From Streptomyces sp. CC0208 (GTDB lineage Bacteria; Actinomycetota; Actinomycetes; Streptomycetales; Streptomycetaceae): a stretch of DNA of 64,000 bases. The notes beneath the pieces were generated by a model. It saw only the letters and a program-made list of their open reading frames with translations. It did not search any database and was not told where the DNA came from. Both the position numbers and the translations under genes were made by a program. Shown here in pieces: positions 16,412 through 26,000 of this stretch. The first letter of the stretch is position 1. Each line of letters begins with the position of its first letter. The DNA is taken from assembly GCF_003443735.1 (NCBI RefSeq), contig NZ_CP031969.1:4526001-4590000 (forward strand), written 5' to 3'.

Positions 16412-18310
16412 TCAGCCGATCTGCGCGTTCTTGGAGACGGTCGTCTGGTCGATGTCGGAGGTCCGCACGGTCACGGCGACCTTCCAGTCGCCCGCCATGG
16501 GGATCTGCACGTTGCTCGCCGACCAGTGGCCCGTGGCGATGCGGTCGGGGGTGACGGCGAGCGGCCCGATCTTCTTGGCCTCCAGGGTGAGGGCGACCTT
16601 CACCTCGGGGATGTCGAAGGCCCGGCCGTTGGTCCGCTGGACGTAGACGTGCATCTCGTTGCCGCCCACGCGCGCGGGGTCGAAGTCGACCGTGACGACG
16701 CCCTTGCCGTCCGTGCCGCCGGTGTCGAAGGACATGTCGAGGGTCACCGCCCCGGACCCGGCGGTCGAGGACGAGGAGGAAGAGGAGGAGGCCGCCTTGG
16801 CCGCCTTGGCGTCCTGCTCCGTACGGCCGGGCTCGGTCTGCGTCAGCACGGTCGTGACCGCCAGGAGGACGACCGCGACCCCCGCCTCGGCGAGCACCGA
16901 GCGCCGCAGCCCGAACCGGTTCGGATCGGCGTCCCGTGTCCGCTTCTGCCGCGCGGTGTCCATGGCGGCCTGCTGCCGGGCGAGCTGAGCGGCCCGCTTG
17001 GAGTCGCCGCCCTTGGACTTGCCGGAGCCGGACGCACTCGCAGCGACCCGCTCCTTCTGCGGTGCCCGCTTGTTCTGCCGTACGACGGTGTCGGCCAGCT
17101 GGGCCGTCCACCGGCGTGAGATGAACGCGATGCCGACCAGCAGCGCCACCAGCCCGATCTTGACCAGCAGCAGTTGCCCGTACCGGGTCTCGGTGAACGC
17201 CGACCAGGAGCCGAGCTGCCGCCAGGACTGGTACACGCCGGTCGCGACCAGCGCGACGACGCTGCCGAAGGCGACCTGGGAGAACCGCCGTACGGCGGCC
17301 GACTCGATCGGCGCCTCGGAGCGGTACAGCGCGACGAGCAGCGCGGTCAGCCCGCCGAGCCAGGTGGCGACGGCCAGCAGGTGGACGACGTCGACGGGCA
17401 TCGCGATGCCCGCCTGGAGGCCGACCGAGGCGTGCTCGGCCATCGCCCAGCTCGCCGCGAGCCCGGCCGCGACGACGGTCCCGCCGATCGCGAGCCCGAA
17501 GGTGAGGTCCCGCTTCTCCTCGTCCTCGCGCTTGTCGTACGCCCCGAAGAGCACGGAGATGAACAGGGCCGCCGCCGCGAGCAGCAGCAGCCGGGAGACG
17601 AGGGCCGCGCCCGCCTTGGTCTGGAGGACGTTCCCGAGCAGGTCCAGGTCGAAGATGTCCCCGACCTTCCCGGAGCCCGTGTAGGAGCCGCGCAGGAGAA
17701 GCAGCAGCAGGGTGGCCGCGGTGAGGGTGAGCCAGCCGCCGACGACGAGCCGCTGCATGGGCCGTACTCCGGCGCCGCGCTGCCAGCAGCCGAGGACGAA
17801 GGCGGCGCCGCCGACCAGCACGATGAAGCCGGCGTACGACATGTACCGCCCGAAGCCGTACAGCCAGCCCACGACCCCGCCGCCCGCGGTCTCCCCGGAG
17901 ACGGAGACCGAGGTGGTCGAGGGGGCGCCGATGGAGAAGGTGAAGGCACCGGCGACGGGATGGCTGTCGGCGGAGACGACCTGGTAGGTGACGGTGTAGG
18001 TGCCGTCGGGCAGCCCGCTGTGGAGTTTCACGGCGTATGTCGTCCCGCTGACCTCGGACGGCTTGCCCTGCTGGACGGCCTTGCCCTTGGGGTCGAGGAC
18101 GCGCAATGAGTCGTTCGACAGGGCGACCTTCTCGGAGAAGGTCAGCGAGACCTGGTCGGGCGCCTTGTCGACCACCACCCCCTGCTGGGGGTCGCTGCCG
18201 GTGAGCGCGGCGTGCGCGGAGGCCGGCCCGGCCGTGGTCAGCAGCAGGCCGCACGCGGCCAGGAGCAGCAGTACCAGGGTCCGGACGCGGGGGGTGATGG
18301 TCTGCGTCAA
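16412..18310 (-). CDS. Fused copper resistance protein CopC/CopD
   Basis: A 632-aa membrane protein. A Sec signal peptide ends ASA-HAAL, leaving the N-terminal His that binds copper in CopC. The CopC domain (about 33-130) contains LTFSEKVAL and VVSADSHPVAGAFTF. The CopD part has about eight membrane helices (about 145-405). A charged linker is followed by a ninth helix, a poly-Ser run and a C-terminal periplasmic domain similar to YtkA-like folds. It handles copper outside the cytoplasm. It ends 8 bp before dtpA and starts 13 bp after the ECuC gene, within the copper operon. Confidence 0.9.
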   Translation of the reverse strand: MTQTITPRVRTLVLLLLAACGLLLTTAGPASAHAALTGSDPQQGVVVDKAPDQVSLTFSEKVALSNDSLRVLDPKGKAVQQGKPSEVSGTTYAVKLHSGLPDGTYTVTYQVVSADSHPVAGAFTFSIGAPSTTSVSVSGETAGGGVVGWLYGFGRYMSYAGFIVLVGGAAFVLGCWQRGAGVRPMQRLVVGGWLTLTAATLLLLLLRGSYTGSGKVGDIFDLDLLGNVLQTKAGAALVSRLLLLAAAALFISVLFGAYDKREDEEKRDLTFGLAIGGTVVAAGLAASWAMAEHASVGLQAGIAMPVDVVHLLAVATWLGGLTALLVALYRSEAPIESAAVRRFSQVAFGSVVALVATGVYQSWRQLGSWSAFTETRYGQLLLVKIGLVALLVGIAFISRRWTAQLADTVVRQNKRAPQKERVAASASGSGKSKGGDSKRAAQLARQQAAMDTARQKRTRDADPNRFGLRRSVLAEAGVAVVLLAVTTVLTQTEPGRTEQDAKAAKAASSSSSSSSTAGSGAVTLDMSFDTGGTDGKGVVTVDFDPARVGGNEMHVYVQRTNGRAFDIPEVKVALTLEAKKIGPLAVTPDRIATGHWSASNVQIPMAGDWKVAVTVRTSDIDQTTVSKNAQIG

Positions 18311-18323
18311 GGTGGTCCCTCCC

Positions 18324-18776
18324 TCAGTGTCCGGTCTTGGGGACGTAGGTCGCCGACTTCACCGGCATCTTCACGACGACGGGGTCGGACTTGGCGAAGT
18401 GCAGTTCGACGGTGACCGTCTGCCCCTGCTTCGGAGTCTGCTTCAGCTTGTCGAACATCAGGTGGTTGGCACCGCTTTTGAACACGAGTTGACCGTGGGC
18501 CGGGACGGGCAGGCGGGAGACCTGCTCCATCGCGCCGCCGTTGGTCTCGTGCATGGTGACCTCGCCGTCGTCGCTGGTGGCCGAGGTCAGCTCGTCCTTC
18601 GACGAGCCCGGGTTGGAGATGGTCAGGTACCCGGCGGCCATGTCGGCGGAGACGGGCTGCGGGATGTAGGCGCCGGAGACGGTGAGGCCTCCCGAGGAGT
18701 CGCCGGAATCCGAACAGCCGGCCAGCAGCAGGACCGCCCCGGTCAGGACGGCGAGCCCGGTGGACGCACGTTTCAC
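18324..18776 (-). CDS. ecuC: Extracytoplasmic copper chaperone, PCu(A)C family (ECuC)
   Basis: A 150-aa lipoprotein with lipobox LLLAGC. The copper site of the PCu(A)C family is clear: MHETNGGAM and, further on, GANHLMF, giving the Met/His ligands. It delivers Cu(I) to extracellular or membrane copper enzymes, together with Sco. GTG start 18776 overlaps the sco stop by GTGA, so the two chaperones are translationally coupled. Confidence 0.93.
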   Translation of the reverse strand: MKRASTGLAVLTGAVLLLAGCSDSGDSSGGLTVSGAYIPQPVSADMAAGYLTISNPGSSKDELTSATSDDGEVTMHETNGGAMEQVSRLPVPAHGQLVFKSGANHLMFDKLKQTPKQGQTVTVELHFAKSDPVVVKMPVKSATYVPKTGH

Positions 18777-19429
18777 GGGTTCTGCCCCTTGATGAGCTTG
18801 GGCAGGTCCTTGGTGTAGTCGTCGACGGTGGCGTCCTCGCCGTAGAGGACGTATCCCTGGTCGGTCTTCGGGGAGAAGGCGACGACCTGGGTGCCGTGCA
18901 CCGAGACGGTCTTGCCGGTCTTCTTGTCCTTGTGGGTCGGCTCGATGGAGATGCCGAGGGTGCGGGCGCTCGCCTGGATGGTGGCGAAGTCGCCGGTCAG
19001 GCCCACGAACTGGGTGTCGATGCCCTTGAGCCACTTGCCGAGTTCGGCGGGGGTGTCGCGGGCCGGGTCGGTGGTGACGAAGACGACGGTCAGCTTGTCC
19101 TGCTCGGACCTGGGCAGCTGCTTCTTCGCGACGGCGATGTTGTTCATCGTCAGGGGGCAGATGTCGGGGCAGTGGGTGTAGCCGAAGTAGATCAGCGTCG
19201 GCCTGCCCTTCGTTTCCTTGCGGAGGTCGTACTTCCCGCCCTTGGTGTCGGTGAGGACCAGGTCCGGCTTCTCGAACGGCTGGTCGAGGACGGTGGCCGC
19301 CTTGTCCGAGCCGGCCTCCTCCGAGACCACGGAGACGGGCGAGCCGCTGTCGTCACCGCTGCCGCATGCGGAGAGGGTCAGGGTGGCCGCGGCGACCAGC
19401 GCGGCCGCGGCGAACATCTTCTTGCGCAT
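18773..19429 (-). CDS. sco: Sco1/SenC-type copper chaperone
   Basis: A 218-aa lipoprotein (lipobox LTLSAC) with a thioredoxin-like fold. The copper-binding CxxxC is in THCPDICPLT, and the distal His is in VSVHGTQVVAF. The protein delivers copper to cytochrome oxidase CuA or, in Streptomyces, to the radical copper oxidase involved in development. The start ATG follows a GACATTTTGAT leader. Its stop overlaps ecuC, and it is preceded by ycnI. Confidence 0.95.
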   Translation of the reverse strand: MRKKMFAAAALVAAATLTLSACGSGDDSGSPVSVVSEEAGSDKAATVLDQPFEKPDLVLTDTKGGKYDLRKETKGRPTLIYFGYTHCPDICPLTMNNIAVAKKQLPRSEQDKLTVVFVTTDPARDTPAELGKWLKGIDTQFVGLTGDFATIQASARTLGISIEPTHKDKKTGKTVSVHGTQVVAFSPKTDQGYVLYGEDATVDDYTKDLPKLIKGQNP

Positions 19430-19504
19430 ATCAAAATGTCCCAGATGTAAGTTTTTCGGTGTGCGCCGGGGTCGTACGACCCCGGCGCGCGTCCCGCGAG
19501 AAGG

Positions 19505-20242
19505 TCAGGCGTCGCTGCGCCGGCGGCCGGCGAGCACGCCGTAGGCCACGCCCAGCGCGCCGACGACGATGCCGACCACGCCGAGGACGCGGGCGGTGGT
19601 GTCACTGCTGTCCCCGTCGGCGGGCCCGGTGCTCGCGGCGGCGTTCTCGGTCTTGGCGTCCGCTTCCTCGGCGGCCGTCGAGCCGTGGTGCCCGTCCTCG
19701 GAGGCCGCGGACAGGGCGAGCACGGGGGCCGGCGTCTCGGGCTCCTCCGCGCCGTCCTCCTGGACCTCGATCCAGCGCACGACCTCCTTGTTGGAGTACG
19801 TCTGGATCGCCTTGAAGACCAGTTCGTCGGCGTCCTCGGGCAGGGCGCCGACGGAGACCGGGAACTTCTCGAAGTAGCCGGGCCGGATGCCGCCGTCCTT
19901 GCCGGTGGCGGTCCAGGTGACCTTGGAGACGGCCTCGGTGATCTGCTCGCCGTGCATCGTGAGCGGCTTGGCGAGCTTGGACTTGGTGACCTCGATCTTC
20001 CAGCCCGGCATCGGCTCCGGCATGACGGAGGCCAGCGGGTGGTCGGCCGGGAGGTTGACCTCGAGCTTGGTGGTGGAGGCGTTGTCGCGCTCGTTGGGAA
20101 CCTTGAAGTCCACGACCGCGTAACCGCCCTTGGCGGCGGTGCCCTCGGCGGCCACGCTGACGTGCGCGAACGCGGGCGAGGAGAGAACGACGACGGCGGT
20201 GGCGGCGACGGCGCCGGTGGCGGCGAGACGAGAAGCCTTCAT
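19505..20242 (-). CDS. YcnI/DUF1775 copper-binding membrane-anchored protein
   Basis: A 245-aa exported protein. The signal peptide ends AFA-HVSV, leaving the His that forms the copper brace seen in the YcnI family. The DUF1775 domain fills residues about 30-170 (VDFKVPNERDNASTTKLEV, PMPGWKIEV, WTATGKDGGIRPGYFEKF). A low-complexity linker rich in Ala/Glu/Thr leads to one membrane helix (VLGVVGIVVGALGVAYGVLA) and a basic tail. The ATG at 20240-20242 has GGAG 9 bases upstream; earlier starts are rejected. It belongs to the copper operon. Confidence 0.9.
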   Translation of the reverse strand: MKASRLAATGAVAATAVVVLSSPAFAHVSVAAEGTAAKGGYAVVDFKVPNERDNASTTKLEVNLPADHPLASVMPEPMPGWKIEVTKSKLAKPLTMHGEQITEAVSKVTWTATGKDGGIRPGYFEKFPVSVGALPEDADELVFKAIQTYSNKEVVRWIEVQEDGAEEPETPAPVLALSAASEDGHHGSTAAEEADAKTENAAASTGPADGDSSDTTARVLGVVGIVVGALGVAYGVLAGRRRSDA

Positions 20243-20284
20243 GAAGAGCACTCCGCTTCGAAAGGGATACCTGTGAAGAGTGAT

Positions 20285-20302
20285 GCGCGTGCGCACACGC
20301 GC
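20285..20302. promoter_or_regulatory. Hairpin or operator-like inverted repeat in the copper operon
   Basis: GCGCGTG-CGCA-CACGCGC is a perfect 7-bp inverted repeat, 43 bp upstream of the ycnI start and downstream of the Met-rich protein gene. It may act as an operator for ycnI or attenuate read-through. No copper-box sequence is obvious. Confidence 0.35.
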
Positions 20303-20364
20303 GTGCCGCACGACGGCGGCCCTCATCCAGGTCCTTCAGGAAGTGGAGTCGTGGTCGCGTCGCG

Positions 20365-21204
20365 TCAGGCGGTGAGAACGAGTTCGGCGACGGCCGGCGG
20401 GCCGCGCCGGATCACGGTGTGCTGGAGTGCCGCCGTACGTGGTCGGGGCGGTGCGAGCGACGCCGTCAGCGGGGCGCGCGGCCCGGCTTCAGGCGCCCCC
20501 GGCAGTCCTGCACGCAGGGCACGTACCAGCGCGAGCGCTCCGCGCAGGGACCGTACGAGCGCTCCTTCGGCGACCGAATGCGCCGAGCACGTGGACAGTT
20601 CGGCGAGCCTCAGCAGCGCCAGGTCCCCGTGCCGCAGCAGCCACCCGGCGGCGACGGCCGCGAGGACGTGCCCCAGGATCATCGGCAGGGACGGCCAGAC
20701 GGAGGTGCCGCTCATGGCGTCCGGGGAGTGGGTCACCGCGGTGGTGCCCGTACCGGGATAGAGCCGGGCGTCGGTGAGGAGCTTCTGCGCCTGCGCCGGG
20801 CTGATCGCCGCGGCGGTGGTCCCGCACAGCAGCCGGGCGGCCTGCTGGACCAGCGCGGTGTCGGACACCGACTGAGTGGACGACATGGCTGACATGGACG
20901 ACATCGACGACATGGACGCCGACATCGCCGTCGTGCCGTGCTGTCCGAGTCCGAAGAGCACATGCAGCACGGTCTGTCCGACCGCGAGCAGCGTCGCGAT
21001 CCCCGGCAGCGAGCGCGCGCGCCCGGCGAGAGGTGCCACGACGAGAACGACCCCGACGAACCCCGCGCCGAGCGTCCACAGCGGAACCGTGGCGCAGGAG
21101 GCTATCGCGTGACCGGCCGCGGCCAGCACGACGCAGACCGCGGCGAACACCGCGGCCCGCAGAACCCGGAGATCTCCTCCGGAGCGCGCGTGGGGGGCAG
21201 TCAT
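20365..21204 (-). CDS. Met-rich integral membrane protein of the copper operon
   Basis: A 279-aa protein of unknown family with four or five hydrophobic helices (VLRAAVFAAVCVVLAAAGHAI, LWTLGAGFVGVVLVVAPL, IATLLAVGQTVLHVLFGL, SLPMILGHVLAAVAAGWLL). Between helices lies MSASMSSMSSMSAMSS (about residues 94-109), a Met cluster of the kind that binds Cu(I) outside the cell, next to a His-containing helix. The C-terminal 80 residues are soluble. It is the first gene of the copper operon, and its function is inferred from this position and the Met cluster. Confidence 0.75.
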   Translation of the reverse strand: MTAPHARSGGDLRVLRAAVFAAVCVVLAAAGHAIASCATVPLWTLGAGFVGVVLVVAPLAGRARSLPGIATLLAVGQTVLHVLFGLGQHGTTAMSASMSSMSSMSAMSSTQSVSDTALVQQAARLLCGTTAAAISPAQAQKLLTDARLYPGTGTTAVTHSPDAMSGTSVWPSLPMILGHVLAAVAAGWLLRHGDLALLRLAELSTCSAHSVAEGALVRSLRGALALVRALRAGLPGAPEAGPRAPLTASLAPPRPRTAALQHTVIRRGPPAVAELVLTA

Positions 21205-21434
21205 GGCGGGCTCATCATCGCACTGGGCTCATGAGCGCCATACGGCAGGTCCACAAGATGACGTACGGGGTGTACGACCGGAAGGTCACTTCTGGTGCGG
21301 GCTGCCCCACATACACCGTTCGTCGCGCCCGATGCATCGCCCATATGGGCGGCATCACGTCAACAATGTGCTTACACCGGGGCGCGCGCGGCAATACGTA
21401 ACGGTATGTCGAGCCGCAGCCAGGAGGCTGGAGC

Positions 21435-21875
21435 ATGAGCATCTGGTGGTCACTCCATTTGCGGCGCGAGGCTGCGAGCGTTCCGCTCGCCCGGCGTCTG
21501 CTGCTCGGCACCATGGAGACCGCGGGCGTCGACCCGGATGTCTCCTACGACCTCTCCCTCGCCCTCAGCGAGGCCTGCGCCAACGCGGTGGAGCACGGCG
21601 GGGAGAGCGGGCGGCGGGACTCCACGGCGGCCTACCGGGTCACCGCCTATCTCGACGGCGAGAAGTGCCGTATCGAAGTCACCGACTCCGGCCCGGGCTT
21701 CCCGCCGGTGCGGCCCCGCCCCACCCCCGTGGAGGCGGAGAGCGGCCGCGGCCTCGGTCTCATCCAGGAACTCGCCGACCACGTCCAGATCGGCAACAAC
21801 CCGGGCCGCGGCGCGGTGGTGAGCTTCGACAAGATCCTCAAGTGGCGGGAGGGCGCTCCGCTGATGGCGGTGTGA
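21435..21875 (+). CDS. RsbW-like ATP-binding protein (anti-sigma type HATPase)
   Basis: A 146-aa histidine-kinase-like ATPase. The N box is LALSEACANAVEHGG, the G1 box is IEVTDSGPGFPP and the G2 box is SGRGLGLIQELAD. These are complete, so ATP binding is likely. Streptomyces has many such proteins, which act as anti-sigma factors or partners of SpoIIE phosphatases. The ATG has GGAGGCTGGAGC upstream. It is followed 43 bp later by an alpha/beta hydrolase in the same direction. Confidence 0.88.
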   Translation: MSIWWSLHLRREAASVPLARRLLLGTMETAGVDPDVSYDLSLALSEACANAVEHGGESGRRDSTAAYRVTAYLDGEKCRIEVTDSGPGFPPVRPRPTPVEAESGRGLGLIQELADHVQIGNNPGRGAVVSFDKILKWREGAPLMAV

Positions 21876-21918
21876 TCCGACGTCAAGCCACGGGAACGCC
21901 GGCCGCGGGGGACTGCCG

Positions 21919-22791
21919 ATGGCGTGGACTGTATGCGCGAGGGACGGGCGGCGGCTGTCGGTCGAGGAGCGGGGCGATCCCAAGGGCCGCCCGGTCTTCC
22001 TGCTGCACGGCACTCCGGGCAGCCGACTCGGCCCCGCCCCGCGGCCGTCGGTGCTCTACCGCATGGGGATCCGGCTGATCACCTTCGACCGGCCGGGATA
22101 CGGCGGTTCGGACCGCAGCCTCGGCCGTACGGTGGGCGCGGCGGCCGAGGACGTGCGCCTGATCGCCGACGCCCTTGGGATCGGTCGGTTCGGAGTGGTG
22201 GGCCGCTCAGGCGGCGCCCCGCACGCGCTCGCCTGCGCGGCACTGCTCCCCGAGCGCACCGCCCGGGTCGGCGCCCTGGTCGGGCTCGCCCCTCAGGACG
22301 CCGCCGACCTCGACTGGTTCGACGGCATGACCGAGGCCAATGTCCATGCCTACGTCAACGCGGCCGCTGGGCGGCACCGGCTCACCGCCACGCTGGGAAG
22401 ACGCTCGCTGACGATCCGCGCCGATCCGGCGGCCTCCGTCGCCGAGATGCGCAGCGGGCTGCCCGAGTCGGACCGCCGGATCTTCGCGGACGCCGGCATC
22501 CAGGCCATGCTGGAGCGCAACTTCGCCGAGGGCCTGCGCAGTTCCGCCGACGGCTGGGTGGACGACGTCATGGCATTCAGTACTGGCTGGGGCTTCGAGC
22601 TCTCGGGCATCGACGCCCCTGTCTTTCTCTGGCACGGGGAGGAGGACATCTTCGCCCCGGTGGAACACACCCGCTGGCTCGGCCGCAACATCCCCGGGGC
22701 CCGCGTCGAGGTCGAACGCGGCGCGGCCCACTTCGGGGCACTGCGCGTGATGACCCGCATCATCGGCTGGGCGGCCCGACTGGACGGGTGA
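21919..22791 (+). CDS. Alpha/beta hydrolase
   Basis: A 290-aa alpha/beta-fold hydrolase. FLLHGTPGSRLGP is the oxyanion region, FDRPGYGGSDRS follows, and the nucleophile elbow is VVGRSGGAPHAL with Ser. The acid is probably in WHGEEDIFAP and the catalytic His in RGAAHFGAL. The substrate is not predictable. It lies downstream of the RsbW-like gene. A degenerate repeat follows its stop. Confidence 0.88.
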   Translation: MAWTVCARDGRRLSVEERGDPKGRPVFLLHGTPGSRLGPAPRPSVLYRMGIRLITFDRPGYGGSDRSLGRTVGAAAEDVRLIADALGIGRFGVVGRSGGAPHALACAALLPERTARVGALVGLAPQDAADLDWFDGMTEANVHAYVNAAAGRHRLTATLGRRSLTIRADPAASVAEMRSGLPESDRRIFADAGIQAMLERNFAEGLRSSADGWVDDVMAFSTGWGFELSGIDAPVFLWHGEEDIFAPVEHTRWLGRNIPGARVEVERGAAHFGALRVMTRIIGWAARLDG

Positions 22792-22796
22792 CGACG

Positions 22797-23041
22797 CCCG
22801 CGCCCGCCGGCACCGGTCATGACAGCCGCGGCATGAACACCGGTTCAAGACGGCCGCGCCCGCCGGCACCGGTCATGCCGGCTGCGGCGTGAACACCGGT
22901 TCACGACGGCCGTGCATCGACACCCGTCCACGACGGCCGCGCCCGCCAGCACTGTCCACGACGGCCGCGCCGCCAGCACCGGTCACGACGGCCGCGCCCG
23001 CCAGCACCGGTCATGACCGGCGCGCCCGCCAGCACCGGCCC
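22797..23041. repeat. Degenerate tandem repeat between convergent genes
   Basis: The whole gap between the alpha/beta hydrolase and fxsT is made of decayed copies of a roughly 27-bp unit CGCCAGCACCGGTCACGACGGCC. The first part forms two longer units of about 55 bp (from about 22804 and 22860) that also contain GAACACCGGTTCA. The later units are short. No reading frame is supported. Both flanking genes end here. Confidence 0.75.
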
Positions 23042-23086
23042 ACCACAGTGCGGGACCCGCACCGCACCGCCCCGCACCACCCCGGA

Positions 23087-26000
23087 TCACACCTGCTCCG
23101 GCTCCAGATCCTGGTCGATCCGCTGCCAGGCGGTCGCTGCCTCGCTGAGCGGATGGGTCTCGCCCAGCCGCTGGATGAGATCGGCCTCCACTTCCTGGTG
23201 GAGGCGGGTGGCCTCCTTGTCCCGGCCCAGCTCGCGGAGGGTGATCGCCAGGTTGACCATGCTGCTGAGGACGTCGGGATGGGTGGGCCCGAGCCGGTTG
23301 CGCAGCCCGGTCAGAGCCAGCCGCTCCCCGTGCTCGGCCTCTTCGAGGCGACCGAGGTCGGCCAGCGCGTTGGCCAGGCTGGTTCCCGCGCTCAGGGTGG
23401 CCGGGTGGTCGCCGCCGAGGGCCGCCGCGAGGGCGGTGTGGGCCTGCTCGGCCAGTTCCGCGGCCTTCGGCGCATCGCCGAGGGCCCGGTGGTAGGTCGC
23501 CAGGTTGTTGATGCAGAACATCGTGAACGGGTGGTCGGGGCCGAAGGAGTTCCGGTATCCCTCCAGCACCTCCTCGACCTGCCGTACGGCCCGCAGAGCA
23601 CCCTGCTCGGGATCGGTGGCGAGGTAGTCGGCGGCGAGGTTGAGCTGGCAGGCCAGTTCCTCGGGAATGGAGCGGCCGTACCGGTCGCGGTAGCGAGTGT
23701 GGGTTTCCCAGGTCTGCTCGCTCAGCTGCAGCGCCTGCGCGGACCGGCCGGCCTTGCGCAGGGACACGGCGAGGCTCTTGTCGACCCGCAGCACCTCCGG
23801 CACGTACGGGTTGAGCACCTGGCCGAAGAGCTCGCGTACCTGACGCAGGATCTCCACCGACTCGTCGTACTCGCCGAGTTCCCGCAGGTCGCGGGCGTAG
23901 TGGCTGCGGGTCGTGAGGGTGTAGGGGTGCAGCGGGCCGACCAGCGCGGTACGGCGGCGCACGGTGTCCTCGTCGAGCCGCCGGGCGGCCTCGCTGTCCC
24001 CCGTGAGGCGGTGGTCGATGGCGAGGTTGTTGGCCGACCGCAAGGTCCGCGAGTGGTCCTCGCCGAAGATCTCGCGGAATCCGTTGTAGTTGCGCTGGTC
24101 CAGCTCCAGCGCCTCGTTGAAGCGGCCGAGCGCCCGCAGGTCGGCGGCCACGTTGCCGGAGGTGATGAGCAGGGACGGGTGGCCCTCGCCGAGGAGCCTG
24201 CGCTGCCGGGCCAGGGTGTCCTCGTCCATCTCCCGGGCCGCCTGGTACTCACCCTGGGAGCGCAGGATGTTGGCCAGCTCGAAGCGGAGGTTGAGTATCT
24301 GCTCGTCGTTGGAGTCCGGGAACTCGGTGCTCCAGAACTCGTCGAGCTGGGAACCCAGGGTGCGGGCGAGATGCAGTTCGCCGCGCTTCCACAGGTAGCG
24401 CATGCGGTCCACCATCAGCTGCCGGGGCTCCTCCTCCGCGCACGCGCGGATGTCGGAGGGGACGAGGTGCGGCCAGATCACCTCGAACTCGGGCCACCTG
24501 GCGGGGTCGTCCACCGCGTCCTCGGAGGGCCGTATGGCGGCGAGGATGCGGTGCACCTCGTGGACGGTGTCCTCGGCCACCTGCGGGTCCATGCTGTCGC
24601 GCACCGCGGCCTGCACCAGCCGGTGCACCTGGATGGAGTTGTCGGTGGCGTCCACCTTGGCCAGCGCGAACCTGTTCAGCGCCTGGATGACCTTGCCGAG
24701 CATGTACCTCTCGCGCAGGTCCTTGTCGTAGGGCAGCAGCGCCCTGATCATCGCGTCGCTGCCGACGAGGGCCATCGAGATCGGCTCGGCGGACAGGAAG
24801 CTGCACAGTTCGAGCAGCCGGGCCGCCGCGGGTGACTCGTGACGCAGCCGGGTGACGGAGATGTTCCAGCTGGCGCCAACGGCGGACGGGTACTCCACGG
24901 CGTTGACGGCGGCCCGGACCGACAGCACCTGGGTGCTCTGCTCACGCAGCTGCTCGATGTACTCCCCCACGGGCGTGGCCGTCGTGGCCAGCCAGGCCGC
25001 CGCGACCTCGATCGCCAGGGGCAGGTCGCCGACCGCGTCGGCCACCAGGGCCGCGTCCTCCTCGCCCAGTCCCGGCACCCGTCCGGTGAGGTGCTCGACG
25101 CTCTCCTCCCGGGTGAAGACCTCGACCTCCACCGTGCGGACCTGGGCCGAGGCCGGCTTGGTGCGGGTGGTGACCAGGAGGTGGCCGTAGACGTCGTCGG
25201 GGATCGGGCCGGTCTGGTCGCTGAAGCGGTTCAGCACGTCGTCGAGGTCCTCGACGTTGTCGAAGACCAGCAGCCAGCGCCTGTACGGATTGCCGGCCCG
25301 CAGTGCCTGGAGCGCGGCCACGGCGGCCTCGGACACGTCGTCGCCGATGCCCGGGGCGAGCCGTCGGCCGAGGTCGGCGAGTTTGGGCGCGACCAGGTCG
25401 GGCTGTTCGGCGTCCACCCACCACACCAGGTCGTAGTCGGGTTGGAAGCGGTGGGCGTACTCGCGTGCAAGCTGGGTCTTGCCGACCCCGCCGAGCCCGT
25501 GCAGCACCTGGGGCAGCCGCTCCCCGGACGAGCCGGTGACGAACTGGCGGCGCACCTGTTCCAGGATCGAGGAACGGCCGGTGAAGAACGGATACCGGGG
25601 CTGGACGTTGGACACGCTCGTGCTGCTGTGGGGAAAGCGCGCGCCGTGCGGGCGGGCGGCCGGCTGCGGCGAGCTGGGCCGGCCCAGACCGGTGAGCAGC
25701 GTGGTCGCCGCCGTCTCCTCGTCCAGCCGGGCCAGATCGATGGTGCTGCCCCGGTTCGCGTACGGAGTCTGCTGCACGTCCCCGACCCGCAGGGCGACCG
25801 GCTGGTGCTGGTGCGGGCCGCCCGAGTGCACCGTGGCCCCCCAGGCGGCCTGGGCCGTCCGGGAACCGAGGAAGGCGGGGGAGACCACGGCGAGCACCCG
25901 CTGTGAGCCGCCGGCCAGCGCCTCCGCGCCGAGCTCCGGGGTCGTCATCGACCGCACGTCCTGGGAGGCCACCTCGAAGCGTGCCTCGCGCAGCACCGCC

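Noticed and set aside
22797..23041. The repeat array as a CRISPR.
   Set aside because: Units are imperfect and abut each other without unique spacers, and there are no cas genes.
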